Made by a program: the position numbers and the translations under genes
Notes under the pieces: model-generated
Told to the model about the DNA's origin: nothing
The model's database searches: none
The model's input: the letters and a program-made list of their open reading frames with translations, nothing else
Shown: in pieces, positions 37,201 to 46,216 of the stretch
Layout of the letters: each line of letters begins with the position of its first letter
How positions within the stretch are numbered: position 1 is the stretch's first letter
Assembly (NCBI GenBank): GCA_028278225.1
Contig: JANQEU010000089.1
Coordinates: forward strand, 1 to 64,000
From: Cyclobacteriaceae bacterium
GTDB taxonomy: Bacteria; Bacteroidota; Bacteroidia; Cytophagales; Cyclobacteriaceae
Reading direction: 5' to 3'
Length of the DNA stretch: 64,000 bases

Positions 37201-38310
37201 ATTGACAGGGATGAGCAATATTGTTATTTCGTTGTAAAGGATTCAGGGAAGGGAATTTCTGCGGAAGATCAAAGTAAAATATTCGAACCTTTTAACCGGG
37301 GATCCGGCACATCTCAAAATCAGGAAACCGGTTTCGGCTTAGGACTGTATATCACGAAAGGCATAGTCAAAGAGCATTCAGGTGAAATTCTCCTGGAAAG
37401 TTCTTCTGAGGAAGGCACCAGGTTTTTTATAAAAATACCCCTGGGAAGTGCTCATTTTTCACCAACACAAATCATTTTGGAGGATAAGACGGAGGAAACC
37501 GTAGAGAGTTATCTGGCTGAGGACGGCGGGGAGGATTCGGATATCTGGCCTTTTGACCTGACAGATCAAACGATCCTGATCGTCGAAGATAATGATGATC
37601 TCAGGAGTTACCTGGTCTCACTTTTTGAAGAATCATTCGAAGTTTTTGACGCTGCAAACGGACAAATCGCCCTGGACATTGCCACGGAAAAAATCCCGGA
37701 CCTGATCATCAGCGATGTCATGATGCCCGGGTTGGATGGAATTACATTGACCCAGAAGTTGAAAACTGATAAACGAACAAGCCACATCCCGGTAATTATC
37801 CTCACTGCACGCTCTTCCCTCATCTATAAACAGGAAGGATATGAGACGGGCGCCGATGATTACATCACCAAGCCTTTCAGCAAGATGATGCTGATGACCA
37901 GGGTAAGGAATTTACTTCGAAACAGAAAACTGGTTTCAGAAAGGATCCAGAAAGACATCATAACCGGTCCAAAAGATCTGTCATTGAATTCACGGGATGA
38001 AGAATTCTTAAAAGAGTTAATTGAGGTAATAGAAGAAAACATTGTTGAAGAAGAACTTAATGCCACATTCATCTCGAAATCACTCGGGATGAGTCACTCG
38101 GTCATCTATAAGAAAGTCAAGTCGCTTACCAGCATGTCCCTGGTTGAATTCATAAGGGACTTCCGTCTGAAGAAAGCTGCTAAATACATTTCCGAACTTG
38201 GCTATTCCGTTACAGAAACTTCCTTTAAAGTAGGATTTTCCGATACCAAATATTTCAGCAAGATGTTCAAGAAGAAATTTGGTGTGAATCCATCAAAATA
38301 TAGCGTTTAA
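34279..38310 (+). CDS. Hybrid two-component system protein (sensor kinase, receiver, AraC output)
   Basis: The 1343-residue protein has a signal, a two-propeller periplasmic sensor of Reg_prop repeats (about 30-670, e.g. LGFVWIGTKNGLNRYDGENF), and a Y_Y_Y domain (about 690-780). One transmembrane helix follows (WWAFTGYVLLFVFLLYLFF). HisKA has LSHEIRTPLTLI with the phospho-His. HATPase has FGLGLYITKGIVKEH. The receiver has ILIVEDNDDLRSYL and SDVMMPGLDG with the phospho-Asp. The end is an AraC HTH (FIRDFRLKKAAKYISELGYS, VGFSDTKYFSKMFKKKFG). It should sense a galactan-derived oligosaccharide and activate the locus downstream. Confidence 0.95.
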   Translation: MPNKYLVILISCLCVIDIYGQNNRYFQKISINEGLSFEAVETIGQDTLGFVWIGTKNGLNRYDGENFKIYTDRNSNLEGNGISKIKFTEDDRMWVGTYNGLFLYYPLQDTFELIKLTGSVDNSALIQVNDIIEGSKGNLWVAAENGLYEVQNSDGVFGIEKKDLRSLGGVSIKSIVSFDGKNLYLGTKDKGLWSYHINDRQDYQPDILKDNPTYSELNIREVFHLGKETLVGTWGDGLFRLDEENNLFQRIPLSSWDLDINTVNSIDTINGSIWVGLSNGLLELDAKNYEIIAVHQKNEFQYSLPGAGIACSYKDRDLNIWFGSTNDGVGVLKADNDGITMHFGDLIDGQLSGFSSLVYLDDYLYLGSKKGIVVFDLEKDIKLPLSQFHSFSGLPNYFTNSAASNNLDRLLFGSFMNGFLLINTSDSTTGIFEHNANTNSLAHNHVRDAIFDDSGIFIATWGGGLNYYDVATRQFINYQYRDGDPTSLSDDDVIALESENDSLIWLATYGGGVNRFNLKTGRFERFSSSPDDTTTLSSNDVISLYKDSDQKLWVGYWGGGLDFIDLKSLKITRFSDTHNLPSYIVTSIEGDVDGNIWFSTKNGVCKYDKDLDQVLIFTNGFDIETNAYGIGVSTVDDNGNIYFGSEYGFLKINPNLPNASGAGTEIVFTGISILDEPVTPHDEYLEKQLLYLKKDDMLTLEYYHSLITIEFANPQFPTSANCDYEVMLVGFDREWRNLGRSSRVTYTNLNPGDYKFRVKSSCGSTQNTSYSKDLNIYIKKPWWITWWAFTGYVLLFVFLLYLFFRYSARWANIKSKLRTEQLLRHKEQELNDLKQRFFTNLSHEIRTPLTLIINSVERLSSKIPVNKEYQKSFLSIRKNVNHLTQLVNEVMDFRKIEAEKQRLKIVRANFIEFAKEVFLSFTDLADRKYINYSFLTTTDQIEMFFDRDQLEKVLYNLISNAIKYTPENGSVDLSIDRDEQYCYFVVKDSGKGISAEDQSKIFEPFNRGSGTSQNQETGFGLGLYITKGIVKEHSGEILLESSSEEGTRFFIKIPLGSAHFSPTQIILEDKTEETVESYLAEDGGEDSDIWPFDLTDQTILIVEDNDDLRSYLVSLFEESFEVFDAANGQIALDIATEKIPDLIISDVMMPGLDGITLTQKLKTDKRTSHIPVIILTARSSLIYKQEGYETGADDYITKPFSKMMLMTRVRNLLRNRKLVSERIQKDIITGPKDLSLNSRDEEFLKELIEVIEENIVEEELNATFISKSLGMSHSVIYKKVKSLTSMSLVEFIRDFRLKKAAKYISELGYSVTETSFKVGFSDTKYFSKMFKKKFGVNPSKYSV

Positions 38311-38481
38311 AGAACGGGTGTGAATAGGTTCATTTTGTAGGTTATTTTCGTTTTTATATTTATTAACGATCTGAAAATCAGCGGATAAGAATTTGTCCGA
38401 CTTCATTGATGATTCGTGCCACCTGATCCTTACAGTGATTTTTAAATTTTGATCATGGATTAAAAGCTTAATCATAATCAA

Positions 38482-39654
38482 ATGAAAATCATGGAAATGA
38501 AAACGATCAGAAACAAATTCTTTTTAATGCCAATGGTGATTTCCCTTTTCGGGATAATCTTTAGTTGCGGAGACGATTCGAACGACCCGGAGCCGGTATT
38601 TGCTGAACCAACGTTAACCATAAGCAGTCCGGATGCTTCCCAGGTAATTAATGGTGTGGAGGGTGAGACCATCACTTTCAGCCTTTCGGTAACGGCAGAA
38701 GCCGGCCTCAGCAGTGTCAAATTAAACGGCAGTAACATCAAGACATACACGGGCACCGAGACCTCAGATGATTTTACCCATGATTATGTGCCGTCCGAGA
38801 TTGGCGAGGTTTCATTATTGTTTGAGGTTGAAGACATAGAATCCAGCATCACCTCATTTACCGCCACATTAAACATTGAAAAAGGACAATTCCTTATTCT
38901 GGATTTGGGTGGTGACTTTACTACATCGGAAACCAAGTTTTTCAGGGATTGGGATACAAGGACGGTATTTACTTTTGATGTTACCGGCACTGTTACGAAT
39001 CAGGCTACAGTAGAAATCGTTGCTACCCAGGCTGAAGTATCTTTTTCAGTAGCAGATCCTTTGGATGAGCTTACCAAGGTCATGCAAATTGTCAAAATAC
39101 CTGATACTACTATCACAGGAATTACAAACTGGGGTGGATGGCCTCATATCATTTACAATCTTGGTACTGAAATACCTAAGGAAGAAGTGGATGGGTTACC
39201 CACATGGGATTCCGATAATCTGACTCAAATCAACAATGGGAAGTCTTTATTATTGGATGCTTACTATGATGATACTGCAGATCCGGATTTCAACTGGGAT
39301 GATTTGATAACAGTCGATACGGAGCCTTGGGGAGCAGATCCCAGTCTTGGGTATAAAGTTCAACTTGGTATTGGTAAATATGGTGGACCCGACGATAATC
39401 AACTTGGATTCGGAGGGCATAATGGTGAAGGGTACTATATAATTTATTATGCCTACATCGACAAACCAAATGAATGGGTCACACTCGAGTTTAAAGTGGA
39501 TGAAAATCATATATCGAATTTCTATCCGGATTATGAGAACTCCGTTTCTTCGGATGAAATAGATGCGGTAAGAATATTGCCTTCGGGCGGTTACGAACCC
39601 TGGGACTCTAATCCTCTTTACCTCAAAAATTTGAGAATTGTAGATGCGGAATAA
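38482..39654 (+). CDS. Lipoprotein, candidate surface glycan-binding protein of the galactan locus
   Basis: The 390-residue protein has a lipoprotein signal (LMPMVISLFGIIFSCGDDS), with Asp residues after the Cys that are typical of surface export. An Ig-like domain (about 45-135) follows. The C-terminal half has exposed Trp/Tyr-rich phrases such as ITNWGGWPHIIYNL and PDDNQLGFGGHNGEGYYIIY. I do not recognise a family. Its place between the regulator and susC suggests a glycan-binding lipoprotein like SusE/F or the galactan SGBP. A strong terminator follows, so it may be expressed apart from susCD. Confidence 0.65.
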   Translation: MKIMEMKTIRNKFFLMPMVISLFGIIFSCGDDSNDPEPVFAEPTLTISSPDASQVINGVEGETITFSLSVTAEAGLSSVKLNGSNIKTYTGTETSDDFTHDYVPSEIGEVSLLFEVEDIESSITSFTATLNIEKGQFLILDLGGDFTTSETKFFRDWDTRTVFTFDVTGTVTNQATVEIVATQAEVSFSVADPLDELTKVMQIVKIPDTTITGITNWGGWPHIIYNLGTEIPKEEVDGLPTWDSDNLTQINNGKSLLLDAYYDDTADPDFNWDDLITVDTEPWGADPSLGYKVQLGIGKYGGPDDNQLGFGGHNGEGYYIIYYAYIDKPNEWVTLEFKVDENHISNFYPDYENSVSSDEIDAVRILPSGGYEPWDSNPLYLKNLRIVDAE

Positions 39655-39660
39655 ATCAAA

Positions 39661-39687
39661 AAATGAGAGGGTCAGTCCCTCTCATTT
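39661..39687 (+). terminator. Rho-independent terminator after the galactan lipoprotein gene
   Basis: AAATGAGAGGG and CCCTCTCATTT form a perfect 11-bp stem around TCAGT. It starts seven bases after the stop of the lipoprotein gene. The T-run is weak (TTTCAT), so some read-through into susC is possible. Confidence 0.8.
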
Positions 39688-39706
39688 CATCTCTCCCTTG
39701 AGGAAG

Positions 39707-39778
39707 ATGCAGATCCGGGTATTGGTGATTGGATTATTGTTGATCCTGCTATTCATATTCATTATAAGCCTCCTGTAA
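39707..39778 (+). CDS. 23-residue hydrophobic small ORF before susC
   Basis: The ORF encodes MQIRVLVIGLLLILLFIFII plus SLL and a stop, almost entirely Leu, Ile, Phe and Val. A GAGG sequence lies just upstream, though very close to the ATG. It ends 11 bases before the susC start, in a segment between a terminator and susC. It could be a small membrane protein or a translated leader. Expression is unproven. Confidence 0.4.
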   Translation: MQIRVLVIGLLLILLFIFIISLL

Positions 39779-39789
39779 ACTTTAGAAAT

Positions 39790-42700
39790 ATGAAACTTGC
39801 ATTCCTTTTTGTATTGGCATCATTCGTTACTATCGCCAGTGCGGATAGCTGGAGCACCGACAAAACCATCAGCGGCCGCATAGTCGATGAGGGAACGGGC
39901 CAGCCATTGATAGGCGCAACAATACTCGTTAAGGAGATTTCACTCCTGGGGACGATCACCGATGTGGATGGAAAATTTAGCATTGAAGTTCCGGAAAAGG
40001 CCAAAACACTGGTAGCGTCATACGTGGGCTATCTGACCAGGGAGGTTGAAATCGGTGATCAATCCTATTTTGATATCAAACTGCAAATGGATATCGAAAC
40101 GCTGGATGAGATCGTGGTGGTAGGTTATGGTACCGTCATGAAAAGTGATATCACCGGGGCAGTAGCTTCAATAAAGACGGAAGAGTTCAATCCCGGTCCT
40201 GTTGTTTCCTTAAGCAGCCACCTCCAAAATACGGCACCGGGGGTAGTAATGACACAAACCAGCGCTCAACCCGGTGGAAATTTCAAGGTGCAGGTTCGCG
40301 GACAAACTTCGATCCTGGGAAGCAATGAACCTCTTTACGTGATAGATGGTATCCCGGTCTCAAATGATGTGGTCACACCCTCCCGTGAAGGTTCCGTTGA
40401 GAGGTACTCTCCTGATAAAAATCCTCTGAATGGTATTAATCCCCGGGATATAGTATCCATTGAAGTTCTGAAAGATGCTTCTGCCGCCGCAATTTACGGC
40501 GCTCGCGGGGCCAATGGAGTGGTGCTGATCACTACCAAAACCGGAAAAGGGAATGCTAAATTATCCTACAGCTCATCATTTGGGATACAGGAAATCGCTA
40601 ATCAATACGAATACCTGACCGGTGAAGAATACGCCAGGGTAACCAATGAATGGGCATTGTTCCTGGGGCTGGATCCTGTTTTCTCTCCAGCGGAAGTAAA
40701 AAGCGCCGGAACCGGGACCAACTGGCTGGAGAAGGTTTCCCGCAATGGGTCAATAATGCAGCATCAATTGTCAGCAAGTGGCGGACAGGAGCATTTAAAC
40801 TATTACATATCCGGGAACTACTACAATCACAAAGGTCTGATCAGGAATACCGAGCTGAGCAGGTATTCGGGAAGGATCAATATCAATTCCGAATTATCGG
40901 AATATTTTCAAGTTGGTACAAACCTGGCAATCAGCCAGACCGATGACGAAAATATTCACTTTGGCAGTCCCAATGAGCACGGATCCACTTTCAATGGCCC
41001 CTTCTCATTCAGAAGCAGCTGGCCCAGCAATGTGCCGGTGTACCAGGAGGATGGTAGCTTTTCAGTTCATCCGGTGATCCCTGAGCTAAGCCCGAATCCC
41101 GTCTCTGTTCTCAACATTTCAGATGACAGCAAGACCGTAAGGATACTAGGATCGATCTACGGGGAGTATCAAATTATTGAAGGGCTTGCAGCGAGAATAA
41201 ATCTGGGTGTCGATGATATTTCCTCGAAAAGAGGCGGCTATATTCCGACTACAGTTCTCAGTGGATCCCAGGTCGGAGGTGAAGGCGAGCTGAGTCACCA
41301 TCAAAGTCAAAACCTTCTGTCTGAATTAACACTTAACTACACCCGGAATCTTGGAAGCCGTCATCAATTTACGGCTCTGGCAGGGTACACCTTTCAAAAG
41401 TTTTCGAATGAGGGTTTCAGTACCAGGGCACAGGGGTTCTCTTCGGAAATTACGAATATCAATGATATCAGCGGAGCGTCCGTGTTTTTACCCAGTAGTT
41501 CGTTCAAACTGAGTTCCAAACTCATCTCCTACATCGGGAGAGTGAACTACAGTTTTCATGACCGGTTCCTGGTAACAAGTACGATACGCGCCGATGGATC
41601 GACCAAGTTCGGCCCCAATCAGAAATGGGGATTTTTCCCATCGGCGGCTTTGGGCTGGAAAATTCATAATGAGTCCTTCTTTACCTCCTCGGCAGTGGAA
41701 GAGCTTAAATTAAGGTTGAGTTATGGACAGACAGGTAACCAGGAAATAGGTAACAAACTTTCTCAATCCCTTTACCGGGCCACACGACCCATCATTCTCG
41801 GCGGTGATGAACAATTGACCGTAGGCCTGGCTCCTGTCAGACCGGAGAATAAAGACCTCCGGTGGGAAACCACCACACAGTACAATATCGGGGTAGATGT
41901 TTTATTATATGGATCAAGGATACAGGCGTCATTAGATGCGTACCGGAAAATAACCACCGATGTGCTGCTGCAATTCACACTTGATCCCACCACCGGATTT
42001 GAAACGATAACTACCAATGCAGGGGCACTGCAAAATCACGGGGTAGAGTTTCAGGCCAAATCTATAAACACTTCCGGCCCGGTGGAATGGTCCACCGGCT
42101 TGAATATTGCTTATAATGAAAACAGGTGGAAAGACAGGGCGGGTCTACCATTTTCCTCTTTCGAAAAGGAATTCGGACCTGTGCAGGGCATCTATGCCTA
42201 TGTAGTAGAAGGGATCTTCCAGAACACAGGTGAAGTTGAAAACAGCGCACAACCCGGCTCACAGCCAGGACAATTCAGGTTTAAAGATGTAAATGATGAC
42301 GGGCAGATTACAGGAGATGACAGGGAGCTTGTGGGACAGGGAGTACCGGATCTTACCTTTGGCGTGAACAATCAGCTGAATTACAGGAACTTCGAATTGT
42401 CACTTTTTATCCAGGGAGTTCAGGGGATCTCACTATACAACAGGGACAGATCTCAACTAAATAATGTAAATGATCTTCTATTCGGAAGGAACAAATCACG
42501 CGAGGTGCTTAAGAGGTGGACCCCGGAGAACCCCGGTAATTCCGTCCCCTCAGGCATAACCAATACGGTGGGCAATGACTTTCAAAATTCCCTTTATGTA
42601 GAAGATGCTTCATTCATACGTTTAAGAAACGTTACGCTGGGATACACACCCGCCATTTCGGGAATGTCCAGTTTCCGGATCTACCTTGATGTTCAAAATC

Positions 42701-42798
42701 TCTTCACGCTGACCGACTGGACGGGAATAGATCCGGAGACCGGGAATGATTATCCCAATGCAAAAACCTACTCAATTGGATTTGACGTCACATTTTAA
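39790..42798 (+). CDS. susC: SusC-type TonB-dependent glycan importer
   Basis: The 1002-residue protein has a signal (MKLAFLFVLASFVTIASA) and a CarboxypepD-like domain (DEGTGQPLIGATILVKEISL). The SusC family signature is VVVGYGTVMKSDITGAVASI. The plug includes LYVIDGIPVSND and VLKDASAAAIYGARGANGVV, and the barrel ends TYSIGFDVTF. It pairs with the next gene, SusD, to bring oligosaccharides across the outer membrane; GH53 and GH2 in the operon point to beta-1,4-galacto-oligosaccharides. Confidence 0.96.
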   Translation: MKLAFLFVLASFVTIASADSWSTDKTISGRIVDEGTGQPLIGATILVKEISLLGTITDVDGKFSIEVPEKAKTLVASYVGYLTREVEIGDQSYFDIKLQMDIETLDEIVVVGYGTVMKSDITGAVASIKTEEFNPGPVVSLSSHLQNTAPGVVMTQTSAQPGGNFKVQVRGQTSILGSNEPLYVIDGIPVSNDVVTPSREGSVERYSPDKNPLNGINPRDIVSIEVLKDASAAAIYGARGANGVVLITTKTGKGNAKLSYSSSFGIQEIANQYEYLTGEEYARVTNEWALFLGLDPVFSPAEVKSAGTGTNWLEKVSRNGSIMQHQLSASGGQEHLNYYISGNYYNHKGLIRNTELSRYSGRININSELSEYFQVGTNLAISQTDDENIHFGSPNEHGSTFNGPFSFRSSWPSNVPVYQEDGSFSVHPVIPELSPNPVSVLNISDDSKTVRILGSIYGEYQIIEGLAARINLGVDDISSKRGGYIPTTVLSGSQVGGEGELSHHQSQNLLSELTLNYTRNLGSRHQFTALAGYTFQKFSNEGFSTRAQGFSSEITNINDISGASVFLPSSSFKLSSKLISYIGRVNYSFHDRFLVTSTIRADGSTKFGPNQKWGFFPSAALGWKIHNESFFTSSAVEELKLRLSYGQTGNQEIGNKLSQSLYRATRPIILGGDEQLTVGLAPVRPENKDLRWETTTQYNIGVDVLLYGSRIQASLDAYRKITTDVLLQFTLDPTTGFETITTNAGALQNHGVEFQAKSINTSGPVEWSTGLNIAYNENRWKDRAGLPFSSFEKEFGPVQGIYAYVVEGIFQNTGEVENSAQPGSQPGQFRFKDVNDDGQITGDDRELVGQGVPDLTFGVNNQLNYRNFELSLFIQGVQGISLYNRDRSQLNNVNDLLFGRNKSREVLKRWTPENPGNSVPSGITNTVGNDFQNSLYVEDASFIRLRNVTLGYTPAISGMSSFRIYLDVQNLFTLTDWTGIDPETGNDYPNAKTYSIGFDVTF

Positions 42799-42803
42799 AA
42801 ACA

Positions 42804-44294
42804 ATGGCCAAAAAAATGAATCAGATCAACAAATTCCTCCTGGTATTCACAGTAATAACGATTGGTTGCAGCCAGTCTTTAGACGAAGAAGTTTTTGATG
42901 AAGTGACTTCCAACAACTTCTTCCGGAACGATAATGATGCCATTACCGCGGTCAACGCCATTTATACCAAATTGCGAGGGGCGGGTGTAAGATCGACAGA
43001 GGAGGGTCAGGCATGGGGGCTGTTTGCACAGGGATTTGGGCCGTGGATGCTTAATCAGTATGTGTCTGACGAAACCTGGGTGACGTGGGCACTTAGTTTT
43101 CCCAGCGGAGATGCAGGCGTATTACAAAATTTCACTTTTACTCCATTTCAGGCTGGGGGTGGTATTTTTTATGTGTACAGGGATTTTTATGAGGGTATCA
43201 ATATCGCGAACAATGTGATACTGAATGTGGAGAATAATTCCGACATATCACAGCCCGTTCGTGATCAGGTGATGGGAGAAGCCCTGTTCGGGCGAGGCAT
43301 GTTTTACTACTACCTGTACAATTTTTATGGTAAAGTACCCCTGGTGCTGAAACCCACATCCGATCCGTTTTCGCTCCCTTCTCAGGCAAGTGAGAGCGAG
43401 TTGGTGGAGTCCATTGCAAGTGACTTGAGCCGGGCCGGAGAATTACTTCCGGTGAGTTACCCGTTAAGCGATTATGGCCGGTTTACAAAAGGTGCAGCTT
43501 ACAGCTTGTTGGCGAGATTATATCTCAATGAAAAAAGATGGGCTGATGCAGAGACAGCAGCCAGGATGATAATGAATGACTATACACTTTCATCCGGTTA
43601 TAGCGACATTTTTGCTCCTGACAATAACGGAAACCCGGAAATCCTTTTTTCTGTGCTGTCAATTGCCCAGACCGGCCTGGGCAACGCCTTTCTGGCGGCC
43701 ACGGCTGAACCAGACCAGGTCACCGCATCCTGGGGCGGGGACAGGGTTTACCAGGCATTCTACGAGTCTTTTGATCCCGAAGATATCAGGCGTGAATTGC
43801 TGACGAAGTCGTATATTTCTGTTTTCGACAGTAGTCAGGTGATCCTTGATGATGAAGATGGTGCATTAATTATGAAATATGCCGTGGATGAAAACCGCAT
43901 CGGACCATGGGCTGGTAATGACATTGTTGTACTCAGATTCACTGATGTGATCCTGGTGCTGGCGGAGGCGCTCAATGAAATTCATGGACCAAACCAAGAG
44001 TCGATCGATCTTATCAACTGGCTTAGACAGCGGGCTTTCCCGGGCAATCCGGGGAAACTCCTGAACCTGGGTGATTTTTCATCAAAAGAGGAGTTAAGAG
44101 ATCGGATTTTACAAGAGCGAAGCTGGGAGCTTTATGCTGAAGGATACCGGCGAGAGGACCTGATACGTCACGGCAAATTCATTGAAAGAGCAAAGGAAAG
44201 GGGTATCGATGCCGGGGATCATCAGGTATTATATCCGATTCCTCAGTACTATATTGACATCAATCCGAATCTTTTGCAAAATCCGGGTTATTAA
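42804..44294 (+). CDS. susD: SusD/RagB-type glycan-binding lipoprotein
   Basis: The 496-residue protein has a lipoprotein signal (FLLVFTVITIGCSQSLDE). The SusD N-terminus is NNFFRNDNDAITAVNAIYTK. TPR-like helices (EALFGRGMFYYYLYNFYGKV, SLLARLYLNEKRWADAE) follow, and the C-terminal signature is ERSWELYAEGYRREDLIRHG. It caps the SusC barrel and binds the incoming glycan. It starts five bases after susC ends. Confidence 0.96.
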   Translation: MAKKMNQINKFLLVFTVITIGCSQSLDEEVFDEVTSNNFFRNDNDAITAVNAIYTKLRGAGVRSTEEGQAWGLFAQGFGPWMLNQYVSDETWVTWALSFPSGDAGVLQNFTFTPFQAGGGIFYVYRDFYEGINIANNVILNVENNSDISQPVRDQVMGEALFGRGMFYYYLYNFYGKVPLVLKPTSDPFSLPSQASESELVESIASDLSRAGELLPVSYPLSDYGRFTKGAAYSLLARLYLNEKRWADAETAARMIMNDYTLSSGYSDIFAPDNNGNPEILFSVLSIAQTGLGNAFLAATAEPDQVTASWGGDRVYQAFYESFDPEDIRRELLTKSYISVFDSSQVILDDEDGALIMKYAVDENRIGPWAGNDIVVLRFTDVILVLAEALNEIHGPNQESIDLINWLRQRAFPGNPGKLLNLGDFSSKEELRDRILQERSWELYAEGYRREDLIRHGKFIERAKERGIDAGDHQVLYPIPQYYIDINPNLLQNPGY

Positions 44295-44306
44295 CCGGAA
44301 ATAATC

Positions 44307-45455
44307 ATGAAATATTTTAGCAGCTTACTCTTCCTACTGTTGATAGCCGGATGTACTTCTGAAAATTCAAGAGAGAATTCCGTTCAGGGTGTTCAAACCA
44401 CTGATGAACCTGTTATTTACTTAGGTGCGGATCTTTCCTACGTCAATGAGATGCTGGATTGCGGAGGAGAATTCAAAAAAGAAGGTAAGATCATTGATCC
44501 ATACAGGTTATTTGCGGATGAAGAAACCAATCTTGTCAGACTCAGACTTTGGCACTCACCGGAATGGACTGATTATTCCAACTATGCCGACGTTAAGAAA
44601 GCCATAAAAAGGTCCAAAGCTTTAGGAATGAGGATCTTACTGGATTTTCATTATTCGGATGATTGGGCCGATCCCGGAAAACAGCTGATCCCAAACGCCT
44701 GGAAGGATATTGCCTCGATGAATATGCTGGGAGACTCGGTATATAATTATACCTATGGAGTTCTGTTGGATTTGGATGCTGCAGGGCTGCTTCCTGAGAT
44801 GGTCCAGATAGGTAATGAAACCAATGCAGAGGTTATGATGGCGGATTTCGCCGAAAACTATGACTCGATCAACTGGGAAAGGAACGTATACCTTCTTAAC
44901 AGGGGCATAAAAGCAGTGAATGATGTATCGGAACGAGTTGGGAAAAATGTGATGACCATGCTCCACATTGCTCAACCGGAAAATGCCGAATGGTGGTTTC
45001 CCCTGGCATTTGATAATGGAATAAGTGATTTTGACTGGGTGGGGCTCTCCTACTATCCAAAATGGTCGAAGTATTCTTTGTCGGAACTATCAAGTGTAAT
45101 TGAATCTTTGAGATCTGAATATGGCAAAAGGATAATGGTAGTAGAAACTGCTTATCCATACACTTTGGATAATGCTGATCCGGCGAATAATCTTCTGGGT
45201 CAGGATGCATTGATCGATGGATTTGATGCTTCACCGGCCGGTCAACGGGATTACATGATTCAATTGACAAAAACTGTTCTGCAAGGCGGAGGTGAAGGGG
45301 TCATTTACTGGGAACCCGCATGGATCTCAACCGGCTGTAGCACCCGGTGGGGTGATGGATCTCACTGGGACAATGCCACTTTTTTTGATTTTCAAAATGA
45401 CAATGAGGCATTGCCGGTTTTCGATTTCTTTGATGTTACCCTTTATAGTGAATGA
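44307..45455 (+). CDS. Endo-beta-1,4-galactanase, GH53, lipoprotein
   Basis: The 382-residue enzyme has a lipobox LIAGC and the GH53 opening YLGADLSYVNEMLDCGGEFK. LVRLRLWHSPEW and ILLDFHYSDDWADPGKQL follow. The acid/base Glu is in VQIGNETNAEVMM and the nucleophile Glu in MVVETAYPYT. The barrel ends GVIYWEPAWIST. It cleaves beta-1,4-galactan, such as the side chains of rhamnogalacturonan I, probably at the cell surface. This gene defines the substrate of the whole locus. It overlaps the deacetylase gene by four bases. Confidence 0.96.
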   Translation: MKYFSSLLFLLLIAGCTSENSRENSVQGVQTTDEPVIYLGADLSYVNEMLDCGGEFKKEGKIIDPYRLFADEETNLVRLRLWHSPEWTDYSNYADVKKAIKRSKALGMRILLDFHYSDDWADPGKQLIPNAWKDIASMNMLGDSVYNYTYGVLLDLDAAGLLPEMVQIGNETNAEVMMADFAENYDSINWERNVYLLNRGIKAVNDVSERVGKNVMTMLHIAQPENAEWWFPLAFDNGISDFDWVGLSYYPKWSKYSLSELSSVIESLRSEYGKRIMVVETAYPYTLDNADPANNLLGQDALIDGFDASPAGQRDYMIQLTKTVLQGGGEGVIYWEPAWISTGCSTRWGDGSHWDNATFFDFQNDNEALPVFDFFDVTLYSE

Positions 45456-46213
45456 AGAAGAAAATAGCAGTTCTCCTGGTTTATTCTGTTATTCATATTC
45501 AACAGTGCATCGCTCAGGATCAGATTACCTCCGATTTAACGGTAATACCTGATACTATTCCGATGATCCCCGGGACCTTCATTGATTTGGCAAGGAGAAA
45601 TCCCGATCTGTGTATCCTCCGGGGATCCACCGGGGAAAAGAAAGTTGCCCTTACTTTTGATGACGGACCATCAGGCATGACGCAAGAGATTCTCGATATT
45701 CTGGATTCGAATGGCATAAAATCCACCTTTTTCTGGCAAGGGAAAAACCTTGAGGAAAATGTGGATTTAGTGCAATCGGCAAGGGAAAACCATCAAATCG
45801 CCAATCATAGCTGGGATCATGCAAACGGGCTTACATCGGAAAATGAAATCCTCTGGAAAACTCAGGTCAGCAGAACAAATCATCGCTTTGACTCCTTATT
45901 CGGCTTCCAGCCAAAATATTTCAGACCCCCTTTTGGTGCAATCACTGAAGACCAGATAAAGTTCCTCGGTGTAAGGGGGATCCGGACCGTGTTGTGGTCT
46001 GTCACATCCCTGGATTGGGATGAAAATCAAAATAGCGCTGCAGAAATTTTTCAAAGATTTAAAGATTTCCTTCATCCCGGCGCCATTGTGTTATTGCATG
46101 ATTACGATTTTGGAGAACCGGGAAGTGAAATGCCGGAAGCCCTGGAATTAATAATTAATCATGGTAAATCATTGGGATATGAATTCGTCACCGTTGAAGA
46201 ACTTCTTAACTGA
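45452..46213 (+). CDS. Polysaccharide deacetylase, NodB/CE4-like
   Basis: The 253-residue protein has a signal (KIAVLLVYSVIHIQQCIAQ). NodB motifs are present: motif 1 VALTFDDGPS with catalytic and metal Asp, motif 2 ANHSWDH with the metal His pair, motif 3 FRPPFGA, and the late motif GAIVLLHDYD. It removes acetyl groups, usually from N-acetylated or O-acetylated polysaccharides, outside the cytoplasm. Being fused by an ATGA overlap to the galactanase gene, it should act on the same material. That is unusual because plain galactan is not acetylated on nitrogen. Confidence 0.9.
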   Translation: MKKKIAVLLVYSVIHIQQCIAQDQITSDLTVIPDTIPMIPGTFIDLARRNPDLCILRGSTGEKKVALTFDDGPSGMTQEILDILDSNGIKSTFFWQGKNLEENVDLVQSARENHQIANHSWDHANGLTSENEILWKTQVSRTNHRFDSLFGFQPKYFRPPFGAITEDQIKFLGVRGIRTVLWSVTSLDWDENQNSAAEIFQRFKDFLHPGAIVLLHDYDFGEPGSEMPEALELIINHGKSLGYEFVTVEELLN

Positions 46214-46216
46214 TCC

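Noticed and set aside
38458-38473. GATTAA-aagc-TTAATC dyad before the galactan lipoprotein gene
   Set aside because: It is short and AT-rich, and so near the start codon that chance symmetry cannot be excluded.
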